Of a DNA stretch of 43,616 nucleotides, positions 24,625-33,564 are shown in pieces. The number at the start of each line of letters is the position of its first letter. The first letter of the stretch is position 1. Both the position numbers and the translations under genes were made by a program. The notes below the pieces were generated by a model. It was not told the origin of the DNA, searched no databases, and worked only from the letters and a program-made list of their open reading frames with translations. The DNA lies in the NCBI RefSeq assembly GCF_003149475.2, contig NZ_QFWV02000002.1, positions 401,314 through 444,929 on the forward strand. Reading direction: 5' to 3'. The stretch is from Oceaniradius stylonematis. Lineage in GTDB: Bacteria; Pseudomonadota; Alphaproteobacteria; Rhizobiales; Rhizobiaceae.

Positions 24625-26347
24625 GCTGTACCCAGTCCCACAATAGGCCTAGGCGGGACTTGATAGCGCTCGTGTCGGGAATCAGAGGAAGCGCAAAATA
24701 GAAGACAGTGGCGGCATAGCCGATGCTCTTGATCCAACTGCGCTTGTGAGCCAGTTCGCCCAGGACTCCCCGGAGCAGAGGGCTCTCCGGCCAGGCGGTC
24801 GGATCGGTGCCCAGGTTTTGAGTTATGACGCGCGGCTCTTTTATGACGCAATCGATGATCGTGGCGTGATCAAGCGTCCTGTGATTGTCCGCAATAATCG
24901 CCAGAAGATCGGGAATGTGCGTCCAAGGCAGGTCATGGAAAAGCTGCCCCTCCGTCGAATTACCGGCCTCCCATTGGCAAACGTGGATTGCCGCAGCGCG
25001 CAATCGAGCGACTTCGGCATCGCTAATTTGGTCCTGCGCGTCGTTGTCGCAAAAGGCCGCTGTTCGGTAGCCGAGCGCGTGAAGCTTCGGACAAACGACT
25101 TTTATCTGACCGCCGCTATCGGCGTTGAAATACGAAGTGGCGAGGCTCCAGACAGGAATGCTGCCGCCTTCGAAACGGTACCGGTCGTAAGCACGCAGAC
25201 AGCCAATCTCCGTTGGACCCTCACAAGCTATGATTTTGCTGCCAAGAAATGCCTCGGCATTGTTGCGGACCGGCCCCTGGATGTTAGGCACGACGGCAAG
25301 GCTATCGAGGCTCACTATTCCAGCCGCATCGCGCCGACAAACGTATAGCTCGTCCTTCACGACATCGAGTTCCCTTATCACGACAGGTGAATGCGTGGTC
25401 GTGAAAATCTGCTGGCCAGTATTCCTTAGCCTAACAATCAATCCTCTGATGCGGTGCGGCTCAAGGCCGACCTCGATTTCGTCGATTAGCGAAATGTTCT
25501 TACCGCCATGTAATTTCATCTGCATGGCGGCAGCGACGAGCTTCTTAGTCCCGCTGCCTTTGTTGCGCATTGGGACATTGTCTTCGTGAAGAGAAAGGGC
25601 CCCGGCGGTCATGGACTGACGCTGAATGTCGATCTTTGGCGAAAGTGCCGTCAGCTTAACACCGGCATCGCTCGATTCCTGTTTAACCGTATCGGCAACG
25701 CCCTGGCATTCGGTGATGCTCTCGTGGCCCGAGATATCTCCCTGGCGCATCTCGCGCGCCAAGCCGGAAAGCACGGCGCCGAGATTCCCCTCATTGTCGG
25801 CGCTAAGCCGCGTCAGAATGGTGTTTCGGCCCCAGGTAAAGTGATAGTCGGAATATGTATCAAGACGGCTCAAGCCTAAGGCGTTGCGATCAGTGGCATA
25901 GAGTGGCTTTCTTTCGGTAACCTCACCCTCATCCCGTCCTTTGACGACAAACCACTTCGGTTCGAGGCTTCCGTCGACGCGCAATGATACGGAAACGGCA
26001 ACGGTGCCACCTTCCTGCGGCTCAGCCAGCGGTCCCGTCGCATCAAGGCCGCACTTGTACTGCGCGAACTTGCTTTCCTGAAAGAACTTACGGATGTCAA
26101 GCTGGGTTTCGTCCCAATCGGTCAGCGTGACCTGGATGACAATGTCTTGGCGGACATCCTGGTTGAAGAAGTCAGAATCTTCGAATGAGAGCGATGTGCG
26201 GGGCGATAGTGCGTAATCAAGCGCTGTCAGGATCGTGGTTTTACAGGTGTCTCCCGGCCCGATGACGCAGCAAAAATCACCCTTCACACGCCAGGAAAGG
26301 GATTTGATACCGCGGAAGTTCCTGATTTCAATGTGCCTGATTCTCAA
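24617..26347 (-). CDS. OLD-family ATPase-TOPRIM nuclease (GajA-like)
   Basis: 576 residues from a TTG at 26347 preceded by AAAGG. The N-terminal ABC-type ATPase has a Walker A variant VIGPGDTCKTT in which C35 replaces the usual glycine before K36; the signature-like KGSGTKK (about 263-269), Walker B ISLIDEIEVGL (D289-E290) and H-loop TTTHS (H319) follow. The C-terminal TOPRIM domain has CEGPTE (E376) and FCDNDAQD (D434, D436), the acidic metal site of OLD nucleases. With the helicase downstream it fits Gabija GajA, a DNA nicking enzyme controlled by nucleotide levels. A SIR2-like gene lies 15 bp upstream. Confidence 0.85.
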   Translation of the reverse strand: MRIRHIEIRNFRGIKSLSWRVKGDFCCVIGPGDTCKTTILTALDYALSPRTSLSFEDSDFFNQDVRQDIVIQVTLTDWDETQLDIRKFFQESKFAQYKCGLDATGPLAEPQEGGTVAVSVSLRVDGSLEPKWFVVKGRDEGEVTERKPLYATDRNALGLSRLDTYSDYHFTWGRNTILTRLSADNEGNLGAVLSGLAREMRQGDISGHESITECQGVADTVKQESSDAGVKLTALSPKIDIQRQSMTAGALSLHEDNVPMRNKGSGTKKLVAAAMQMKLHGGKNISLIDEIEVGLEPHRIRGLIVRLRNTGQQIFTTTHSPVVIRELDVVKDELYVCRRDAAGIVSLDSLAVVPNIQGPVRNNAEAFLGSKIIACEGPTEIGCLRAYDRYRFEGGSIPVWSLATSYFNADSGGQIKVVCPKLHALGYRTAAFCDNDAQDQISDAEVARLRAAAIHVCQWEAGNSTEGQLFHDLPWTHIPDLLAIIADNHRTLDHATIIDCVIKEPRVITQNLGTDPTAWPESPLLRGVLGELAHKRSWIKSIGYAATVFYFALPLIPDTSAIKSRLGLLWDWVQHE

Positions 26348-26362
26348 CGTACGGCCTTTCTC

Positions 26363-27442
26363 TCAGGTTAGCATGCGCTCCGTATCACTCGACGCTCCAT
26401 ATATGCGGTTAGCCTCAAGACCGCCTTCCGCCACCCAATCTGAAATGTCTTTTTGATGAAACTCGCATTCCCACCCCACAGCACCACGGATCCTCGGTAG
26501 CGGCGTGCTTGACCGGTCAACAACCACAACTTTGGCCCGGCCGGTCGCGGTGTCGCGGTGTCCATCGCTCCTAAGCGCGCCGTGCTCTTGATTATAGAAG
26601 CCGCACCGAAGGACGAATCTCGCATGAAAGTCCGCCTCCGCTAGAGAGAAGCCGAGAAATCGGACCTCGCTAGCGGTGCTCAGCGCCCGCACAGTCTCTT
26701 GCCACAACTTCTGGAAGAGCGGTCCTTCAAATTGTTTCGCATACACGGGTGGCACGATAAGCGGCATGTATTGCCGTCCTTTTGAAGATTGGACCGCACG
26801 GAGCGGACGAAAGCCAAATACCTCCGCATCGCCGGATCCGCCCAAACTGAACTTCTTTTCACTCTTAATGGGGCCGGCTGCACTTCTTCTGTACCAATTC
26901 AAGGATCCGTGTGGCTTGATAAGACGTGGTCCCTTCCTACGACGATCGAGGCCGTAGCTACCTTTGTCGAGAGAAGATCCGAAGAGCATTTCGTCCAGGA
27001 CCAGGTCCCAATTAAAGGAGATGATCGAGGCTTCCTCTTCCCTCATTGCGGTGACCAACCTACGAAGCCACTTTGGCTTCGGTTTTAGCGCCGCCTTCTT
27101 CAAATCGTGAAACCAGATGGCCATCTCCTGCAAGAGATTCGCGCGCCGATCCTCGAGCTGCTCGCTACTGAAGTTTCCTGCAGCTGGACGCGTGGAGTAA
27201 AATAGCTCCGCATTCGCCTTCATCTCAGAGAGAAGCTGTTCGATTGTTGGGTATGTCTCAAGCCTATCAGCATTGAAATCAGGGTGATGAAATCGAATTA
27301 CGTCGGCGATCTCAATATCGCTTCCGGCCTCCTCAAGTCTGCCCCACAGTTCTGGAAGCAAATTGCCGATGGTCGGAAATCCAAGCCCGGCTGAGAGCCC
27401 GGCGCCAACCACATATACAACCTTTTGTTTTCGCTCTAACAA
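26363..27442 (-). CDS. SIR2-like domain protein (predicted NADase effector)
   Basis: 359 residues from a TTG at 27442 with AGAGGA six bases upstream. The N-terminal Rossmann motif VVGAGLSAGLGFPT (residues 11-24), FNWD (N144, D146) and KPHGSLNW (H178) are the NAD-binding and catalytic landmarks of SIR2 proteins; defence SIR2 domains such as ThsA and DSR degrade NAD+ on phage infection. A final small motif VVVVDRSS closes the fold. No membrane or extra sensor domain is evident, so sensing may rest with the OLD-UvrD pair made from the same transcript. Lower GC than the upstream restriction genes. Confidence 0.82.
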   Translation of the reverse strand: MLERKQKVVYVVGAGLSAGLGFPTIGNLLPELWGRLEEAGSDIEIADVIRFHHPDFNADRLETYPTIEQLLSEMKANAELFYSTRPAAGNFSSEQLEDRRANLLQEMAIWFHDLKKAALKPKPKWLRRLVTAMREEEASIISFNWDLVLDEMLFGSSLDKGSYGLDRRRKGPRLIKPHGSLNWYRRSAAGPIKSEKKFSLGGSGDAEVFGFRPLRAVQSSKGRQYMPLIVPPVYAKQFEGPLFQKLWQETVRALSTASEVRFLGFSLAEADFHARFVLRCGFYNQEHGALRSDGHRDTATGRAKVVVVDRSSTPLPRIRGAVGWECEFHQKDISDWVAEGGLEANRIYGASSDTERMLT

Positions 27443-27460
27443 GCTTTATCCTCTGCGACA

Positions 27461-28597
27461 TTAAGATGATGCACTTGTATCATCTTGATCCGCATCGATC
27501 TTGTTTTGCTCTTCCAATCCGGTCAAAGCGGCGATTTCCTCATTGATCTCACTCAATCGATTGCGAAGCGTGGGACGTTCGGCCACCTTCACATCGCTGT
27601 GTGTTCCAGGCGCGCCCGACAGAGCCGCCACGATCTGATCACGCTCGTCCTCAAGTTGGCGCAGACGCTCCGCATCGCCACGCGCCCGCTCATCCAGTCT
27701 GCGCCTCGCTTCCTCATCAGCGAGCAGACTCTCCTCAACCTGGCCAACATTTTCCTTGATCTCAGGATGCCGCTCAGCGGCGAAACGAAGAAACTGGCTG
27801 AATTCATATATGTGAAAGTCCTGCCCACTCTCAGCCTTGAACTCCTCGATAAGCTCCGGACGCGGACCAAGCTTCCGTCCCTTATGAATCCACCACCAGT
27901 CCTCCTTCACATCGTCGGAAATGAATATGACTGGACGGCCCTCGGCCTTCGCCTTCGCCATCATCTCCTTCCAGATGATCAGATCACCGAACCTATCCAG
28001 ATCACCGGAATCCTTCTTCGTGTCCTTGTAACCAGGCGGGACTTTCCGGTTGTAGCGATCATCCCCCTCCTTCTTGATCGCGGTGAACTGCTCCGGCTTC
28101 CATTTGTCGCCCACACGGCCTTCCAAAAGCGCGGTTAGGCGCCCGATGACAGCGTCAATTTCTTCCTTGGGGTGGCCCTCTCGGGCCGCCTCCATCCGGG
28201 CCTTGAAATCCGTAAGGAACATGTCCAAGGCCGCGAGTTCCTTGGCGACATTGATCGTGGGGTGCGCGCGCAATTGCCGAAGGCGGTCACGGGCCTTCTC
28301 AATGATCGCTTCTTGATCCTTGATGAGCGCGTCATAGGCGTCCTGGGCACCCAGTTGGACGTCCAGACGGTTGCGATGAAACTCCAGTCCAACCTGGTAT
28401 GGAATCCAAAGCGAGTCCTTGAGGACGTCGAAGAGCCGGAGGAGTTCCTCGCGGACAACCTCGGAATGCCGCAAACAGTGCAGGAGGACGTTGGCGTCGG
28501 GGACGAAGATCGCTTTATCCCAAAGCGCCGCGACCTCCGACGCTGACTTAAGGTACCAGCCTTGATATTTCTCCCGCACGTCGACTACTCCAGCCAT
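27461..28597 (-). CDS. PIN-like nuclease (PIN_8 / DUF4935 type) with C-terminal coiled coil
   Basis: 378 residues. The N-terminal PIN signature is FVPDANVLLHCLR (D34), with a later acidic pair in SGDLDRFGDLIIW and the motif FISDDVKEDWWW that typifies the DUF4935/PIN_8 group found in defence loci. The middle contains a long charged helix, and the C-terminus (about 285-365) is predicted coiled coil, rich in Glu/Arg. Likely a metal-dependent RNase or DNase. The start lies inside the end of the 175-residue gene (13 bp overlap) and the stop is 18 bp before the SIR2 gene, bridging the two defence modules. Confidence 0.78.
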   Translation of the reverse strand: MAGVVDVREKYQGWYLKSASEVAALWDKAIFVPDANVLLHCLRHSEVVREELLRLFDVLKDSLWIPYQVGLEFHRNRLDVQLGAQDAYDALIKDQEAIIEKARDRLRQLRAHPTINVAKELAALDMFLTDFKARMEAAREGHPKEEIDAVIGRLTALLEGRVGDKWKPEQFTAIKKEGDDRYNRKVPPGYKDTKKDSGDLDRFGDLIIWKEMMAKAKAEGRPVIFISDDVKEDWWWIHKGRKLGPRPELIEEFKAESGQDFHIYEFSQFLRFAAERHPEIKENVGQVEESLLADEEARRRLDERARGDAERLRQLEDERDQIVAALSGAPGTHSDVKVAERPTLRNRLSEINEEIAALTGLEEQNKIDADQDDTSASS

Positions 28598-29112
28598 GCC
28601 AGCTTCTCTATGCCCAAGCGCGTCGCCGCGCTCACGACAAGAGAGCGTTTGTCTTTCTCGGCTGTCGGTCCGGTCTCAAGCAGAACGACGCCGAAGGCCG
28701 AGAAATCCCGCCGGGCCTGGCCGCGCTCGAACACGGCCATCAGTATCAGTTTCCAGTCGCGGCTCTTGCCCCAGCAGACCACCCTTCCATCCTCCAGACG
28801 GCGGCCGTGTGGCTTGATATAGGTTTCCGAGAAGGTCGTTGGCGCCGACATACCGAGCAGCCGCCATATCGCCTCCTCGTTTTCCAGAAGGCGGGCGCGC
28901 TCATAAGGCTTAAGTAGCGAGTCCTTTATGTAAACCCGCACCTTGCGTGGATCCATGTAGTGCGCGAGTTGACCGCCTATCGTCTGGTCACGGGTCCATG
29001 GCTCATAATATTTTGATCGTTCGGAATCCCCCATTGACGACCAGCCAAGTTGGTCGGCCGTTTCCCAGAGCCTGTCACGAATGCCGTCGCGAATGTTCTC
29101 CGGGATAATCAT
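28585..29112 (-). CDS. Uncharacterised protein (175 aa) of the restriction operon
   Basis: 175 residues, mixed alpha/beta, no membrane segment. I recognise no family. Notable features are the N-terminal MIIPENIRDGIRDRLW, an aromatic stretch SKYYEPWTRDQTIGG, RVYIKDSLLKPYERAR and a C-terminal half with strand-like segments around CWGKSRDWKLILMAVFERG. Its ATG overlaps the helicase stop (ATGA) and its end overlaps the PIN gene, so it is an integral part of the operon. It could be a DNA-binding specificity or adaptor subunit, but this is a guess from position only. Confidence 0.75.
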   Translation of the reverse strand: MIIPENIRDGIRDRLWETADQLGWSSMGDSERSKYYEPWTRDQTIGGQLAHYMDPRKVRVYIKDSLLKPYERARLLENEEAIWRLLGMSAPTTFSETYIKPHGRRLEDGRVVCWGKSRDWKLILMAVFERGQARRDFSAFGVVLLETGPTAEKDKRSLVVSAATRLGIEKLAWLE

Positions 29113-30779
29113 TGGACCGTGCCCCGGTTATGCGGCTTGGGAAAATCAAAGGCGGGCAATTCAAGCGTTGGATCGCCCTCCCGCATGAAAAGGTCTGCCT
29201 GATCACGCATCCAATCCAGCATGAAACTGCCGGCGCCCTCGTCCCTGAATTGGATCATCCCGGGCAGGCGCAGGCGCTCCAGGTCCCCTCTCGCCGCCTT
29301 CTCCAATTCCACTACCTCGGCGATCCGTCGAAGATCGCTGACGAAATCGAGAACAACCACCTTCTTCTTGTTGGGGCTGATGCGCAGACCGCGGCCCAAT
29401 TGCTGCACAAATATCCGCCGGCTATGGGTCACGCGCATGAATACGATCATGTCCACATCCGGAACATCGACGCCCTCGTTGAACAAATCACGGGTGGTGA
29501 CGACGTCCAGGCTGCCTTTCCGGAAAGCGGCCATGATACGATCGCGCTCTCGAGGAGACATCTCTCCGGTGATCGCCTCGGCCTTGAACCCGAAAAGCTT
29601 GAGTGTGGCAGCGAAGCTGTTCGCGTGATTTATCGACGAGCAGAACACAATCGCCGAGCGGCGCTGCTCCTTGTCGAAGGTTTCGCGCACGGCACGCGCC
29701 GCCTCCTCGTCCCTGGTCGGCAAGAGCAGGAGCCGATTGAGCTGGCTGATAGAGTATCTGTTGCGCGACTGCGCCCGAACAACGGACCAGTCGATGTTGT
29801 CCGCCAACAACCGATAATCGGCCTCACACAGGAAACCGCGCCTCAATCCCTCGGCGATCCCTATCCTTATGACGGGTGGTCCGAGCAACTCGTCAATGTC
29901 ATAGCCATCACCGCGCCACGGCGTCGCGGTGACCCCCCCAATCATTGAATCGGATAGATGCTCCGTGACACGACGGAAGGTTTCGGAGCCGACATGGTGC
30001 GCCTCATCGATGAGCACCAGGCCAAACTCGGGCAGTTCCTCAAGACGCGATACAGCGCTTTGGACGGTAGCGAACGTGATACCGTCCCAAAAGCTCGGCG
30101 CCTCCCCACCCATCAATCGGTGCGTGGTGACCCATTTGGGCAACTGATCCCAAAACGCGAACTGAAGCTGATCCACCAGCTCGCGCGTGCCCGCGAGCAC
30201 AAGCACCCGCCCGCCCGGGATGGCCGCGTCCCGATACAATTGCGCGACGCTCTCCGCCAGAACCACGGTCTTACCCAGGCCAGTCGCGAGCACCACCTGT
30301 CCGCGTCCCGTTTCACGAAGGCTGGCCACAAACTTCTCAACGGCGTCGTCCTGGTAGTCACGCAGCTCACGCCGATGCCGCGAATACTCGGGGCTTTTCC
30401 GCGCGAGTTCGAGTAGCGCGGCTGGCTCCAGAACACCGATCTCAATGCCAAGGGCCTGCCAACGCTTGATGGCCTCATACGTCGCGGGACCGGCCCTTCG
30501 GCTCGATGCCACGTAAATTCGATCGGCCTTGTAGAAGCGCGCCGCCTCGCCAACCTCGTTGACCGCGCTCGCCGCCGGATATCCGCTCGTGGTGAATTTG
30601 CACTGAATGACCCATAGCTCACCACCCTTGACGCCCAAGACATCGGCACCATGATCGCCGCTGCCCGCGACCAGGCGAACATCGTCAAATCCATTACATA
30701 CCAAAAGCCTCGCCACGTCCCTTTCAAAGGCCTGCCATGGACCCTTGAGCAATCGCGATGCGTCGAGGAAAGGTTCCAT
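29109..30779 (-). CDS. Mrr-like nuclease fused to SF2 DEAD/DEAH helicase
   Basis: 556 residues. An N-terminal Mrr-type restriction endonuclease domain (FERDVARLLVCNGF; D46 in GSGDHGADVLG; Q59-C-K61 in WVIQCKFTTSG) is followed by an SF2 motor: Walker A ATGLGKTVVL, Walker B LIDEAHHVGS, motif III VTATPWRGD, motif V GVDVPDVDMIV and motif VI QQLGRGLR. This resembles type III/I restriction translocases in which cleavage and motor reside in one chain, but no S subunit is present. It starts 3 bp after the MORC-like gene and probably acts with it on foreign DNA. Confidence 0.85.
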   Translation of the reverse strand: MEPFLDASRLLKGPWQAFERDVARLLVCNGFDDVRLVAGSGDHGADVLGVKGGELWVIQCKFTTSGYPAASAVNEVGEAARFYKADRIYVASSRRAGPATYEAIKRWQALGIEIGVLEPAALLELARKSPEYSRHRRELRDYQDDAVEKFVASLRETGRGQVVLATGLGKTVVLAESVAQLYRDAAIPGGRVLVLAGTRELVDQLQFAFWDQLPKWVTTHRLMGGEAPSFWDGITFATVQSAVSRLEELPEFGLVLIDEAHHVGSETFRRVTEHLSDSMIGGVTATPWRGDGYDIDELLGPPVIRIGIAEGLRRGFLCEADYRLLADNIDWSVVRAQSRNRYSISQLNRLLLLPTRDEEAARAVRETFDKEQRRSAIVFCSSINHANSFAATLKLFGFKAEAITGEMSPRERDRIMAAFRKGSLDVVTTRDLFNEGVDVPDVDMIVFMRVTHSRRIFVQQLGRGLRISPNKKKVVVLDFVSDLRRIAEVVELEKAARGDLERLRLPGMIQFRDEGAGSFMLDWMRDQADLFMREGDPTLELPAFDFPKPHNRGTVQ

Positions 30780-30782
30780 CCC

Positions 30783-33110
30783 TCAATCCGCCGTATCGGA
30801 TTTCAGCAGTCGCACGGAGCAGGTGGCGCGGATCACCACATCACGGCTCGCCCGGTCGACATCCGACGGGGACTGGTTCGCCAACCAAATGGCGTCACCG
30901 AAATAGGCGTCGTAGCGTGCCAGAACACCGCGACGCGCCTGCTCCGTCACTCCATCATTGCCGAAATCGATGGCCGAATATCCATCGTTCCAGAATCGAC
31001 CATCGAAAAACATCTCAGGGCGGCGGTTAAACAGCTTTCGCAGGGACTCAAGGTCCGCGTATTCCCAGAACCGCCCCTCCTTGATGACCGGCTTGTGGTC
31101 GGGCACATCCCTATTCGCCATGCGCCGGGCGATGGTCGCCTTCTCGCCATCCTCCAGCTCTTCATAGAGCTTCTCACCGGACACCTCCGCCATTGTGGGA
31201 ATGGCCCGCGCGATGTCGCCAAGCACCGAGGTCGCCAGGGCGATTATTTCCTGGGGATCCAGCCTTGTATCGACACAGTATTGCCGTCTGAAATCAGCGA
31301 GGACTCCCGCGACAGACGGGTCCTGCGATTGCCCCCTGAGAAACTCGACCGTGCGATGCGTGAGTTCCGTCAAGAGACCATCAAGCGGCGTCATTGTGGT
31401 TGACCGAAACACGTCGTGCGCGGCGTCAACGAGGAAACCATAGGTTCTCGTGGCGACATCATCGAGCTTCAGCACCCACGGAAGACCGCTCGGTAAGTCC
31501 GGATCATCCGGCTCCACCGCATATGCCTGGACGTCGTATTCGACCCGGAATGTCGGATGAACGTATTTCCTTGAGAGCTCATACAACTGATGTCGAACGG
31601 GCGGAGGTGGTGGTGCTGGAGGCTCCGGCTCAGGCTCACTCTCAGGCGGGGTGCCCTCCCCATCCGCCGGCGTGGCGTCGTCGTCGACAAAGCCCGCCGG
31701 AAGAGGCGTATCGCCGGCATCGCCCGGCGTGTCCCCCAAAACCTCCTTATCCTGCTCCTGGACAAGCTGCCACCAGCGCTCATCCGTCAGATAGTCCGGG
31801 TCATCGGCCTCGAAGAGCTCCGCCATCTGCTGCGCTCGATCGTTGTCACGGACAACGAGCACGCGCGACCACAATCCGTTTTTTCCCTGCGGACTGGAGC
31901 GCCGGAAGGCCTGATATAGCCGGTACAGCGGGCTGTCGTTGCCCGCGTATCCACGCTGCTTGGCCACGATCGGACGAAGCGGCCCTTCGCCGCGCACGAT
32001 GCGCACCATCTCATTCCATGCCGGATCATCGCGCTCGAATCTGTCCTTCGTGTAACTGACACGACAATGATCGATATGAATCTCGCCGACGAAACGGCCT
32101 CGGTTCCGCTGATCGTCCGTGGGGTACTCGACCTCCGATGTCTCACCGTCACTCCAGGAGAAGAGATCCTTGTTCGAGATCTCGATCTTTCGGCCATTCC
32201 GGATGAAGTCGATCCCGAACTCGGTGTTGTGCAGATACCGCTGCAAGCCAATCCAGCCGTGAATCCGCCTTTCCGTTTCGACGATCTGGCAACTCGGGCT
32301 CCCTGTGGGGCATTTCTCCTCGCTCGGCGCCAGGGTGCGCATGCAATGAGTGCAATATCGCCGTGGCGCCAACTTGATGTCGATCATCTCGACGGCGCGC
32401 GCGACCGTTCCATCTGGATATGAGACAGTTCGTTCCTCGTTCCACACGCAATGCCGGCGCGGCGACAACCGGGTGCCGCCAACCATCAACCGGATCTTTC
32501 CGGCCTCGGACTTACCGAGCAAGGAGGAATAGGCTCGCGAAAGATGCTTACGGATGGTCTTCTGGTTGTTGCTTCTCGCCAGATAGGCTCGTTGATCCGG
32601 CTTAAGCCCGGTGATCACAATGGTGGTGCCATGGGCATTGTGATCCGGTTTGGCCCGGGTTTGCCTGGGAACCTTGAAATTTCCGGTGGCGCGCAGATCG
32701 TTCAGATCTATCCTGACCCCCACCTCCTCCGGGTCACCCGCCCGGCTCGTCCAAACCTCGGTCACAAGCCCAAGGCGAGCGGTCGCGATGTTGAAACCCA
32801 TACCGAACAAACCGAGACTTGAAAGCGGGCTGTTCCCTGACCAGCCGGCTTTCACCGCGTTCTCAAGAAGGTCGAACGACATACCCGGCCCGTTGTCCTT
32901 GACGACAACCCGGGCGTCCTCGTTATCCGCCGTTGGAAGACTCACACCAATCTCCGGAGCATCAACCGGGGATCCCGAGCGGGCGGCATGCAGAAATCCG
33001 TCAATGGAATTGTCTATAAGCTCCGCCAGGCAACGCCATTGGTGAAGGTTGATCTCGCCCAGCATTTGTAGGACCCGCGGGTCCGGCGTGAGATCAAAGT
33101 CCTGGTTCAT
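30783..33110 (-). CDS. GHKL ATPase, MORC/MutL-like, of a restriction system
   Basis: 775 residues. The Bergerat-fold ATPase motifs are complete: N box ELIDNSIDG (E30, N34), G1 VKDNGPGM (D72), G2 GLFGMGFN and G3 HGTTIVI. A zinc-ribbon-like set CTHC...C...C lies near residues 260-285. A Pro/Glu-rich linker (about 495-520) leads to a C-terminal domain I do not recognise. MutL/MORC-type ATPases beside Vsr, DNA methylase and helicase genes are a described class of restriction-modification locus from which eukaryotic MORC proteins are thought to derive; they are expected to clamp DNA on ATP binding. It follows vsr after 4 bp. Confidence 0.85.
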   Translation of the reverse strand: MNQDFDLTPDPRVLQMLGEINLHQWRCLAELIDNSIDGFLHAARSGSPVDAPEIGVSLPTADNEDARVVVKDNGPGMSFDLLENAVKAGWSGNSPLSSLGLFGMGFNIATARLGLVTEVWTSRAGDPEEVGVRIDLNDLRATGNFKVPRQTRAKPDHNAHGTTIVITGLKPDQRAYLARSNNQKTIRKHLSRAYSSLLGKSEAGKIRLMVGGTRLSPRRHCVWNEERTVSYPDGTVARAVEMIDIKLAPRRYCTHCMRTLAPSEEKCPTGSPSCQIVETERRIHGWIGLQRYLHNTEFGIDFIRNGRKIEISNKDLFSWSDGETSEVEYPTDDQRNRGRFVGEIHIDHCRVSYTKDRFERDDPAWNEMVRIVRGEGPLRPIVAKQRGYAGNDSPLYRLYQAFRRSSPQGKNGLWSRVLVVRDNDRAQQMAELFEADDPDYLTDERWWQLVQEQDKEVLGDTPGDAGDTPLPAGFVDDDATPADGEGTPPESEPEPEPPAPPPPPVRHQLYELSRKYVHPTFRVEYDVQAYAVEPDDPDLPSGLPWVLKLDDVATRTYGFLVDAAHDVFRSTTMTPLDGLLTELTHRTVEFLRGQSQDPSVAGVLADFRRQYCVDTRLDPQEIIALATSVLGDIARAIPTMAEVSGEKLYEELEDGEKATIARRMANRDVPDHKPVIKEGRFWEYADLESLRKLFNRRPEMFFDGRFWNDGYSAIDFGNDGVTEQARRGVLARYDAYFGDAIWLANQSPSDVDRASRDVVIRATCSVRLLKSDTAD

Positions 33111-33114
33111 TTCC

Positions 33115-33564
33115 TCACCTGTCCTTGCCTTTCGCCAATCGCGCCCTGACGATATCCCGCACCTTGTCGGCGAGCCGCGCCAATTGGTCTGACTTGGTCT
33201 GACACTCCCACACCTCGATCACCGCCCAGCCCAGTTCCTCCAGCTCCGCCCGAATCCTTTCGTCGCGCGCGCGATTCCCCTCCAGCTTGGGCCGCCAGAA
33301 TTCCAGTCTCGACTTCGGCATGCGCGCGAGCTTGCACGCCGGGTCCGGATGCTGGTGCCAGAAGCAACCGTGAACAAGCACGACGATGCGGGCACGTGGG
33401 AAAACGATATCTGGCTTGCCCGGGAGCCCCTTCGCGTGCAGCCTATATCTCAGCCCGGCGGAATGCAGCGCGCGGCGCACCCGCATCTCTGGCTTCGTGT
33501 CGCGCGCCCGAATACGCGCCATTTGGGCGCTGCGCGCAGTCCGCGTTTCACTCGTCGTCAGCAC
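33115..33564 (-). CDS. vsr: Very short patch repair endonuclease Vsr
   Basis: 149 residues from the second of two GTG codons (33564), with AAGG six bases upstream; a longer frame to 33681 lies inside the neighbouring gene. Vsr nicks 5' of the T in T:G mismatches created when 5-methylcytosine deaminates, here probably in the site of the adjacent methyltransferase. RIRARDTKPEMRVRRALH, GKPDIVFP (D52), LVHGCFWHQH (H65, H70) match the catalytic residues of E. coli Vsr. It overlaps the end of the endonuclease gene by 17 bp. Confidence 0.92.
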   Translation of the reverse strand: MLTTSETRTARSAQMARIRARDTKPEMRVRRALHSAGLRYRLHAKGLPGKPDIVFPRARIVVLVHGCFWHQHPDPACKLARMPKSRLEFWRPKLEGNRARDERIRAELEELGWAVIEVWECQTKSDQLARLADKVRDIVRARLAKGKDR

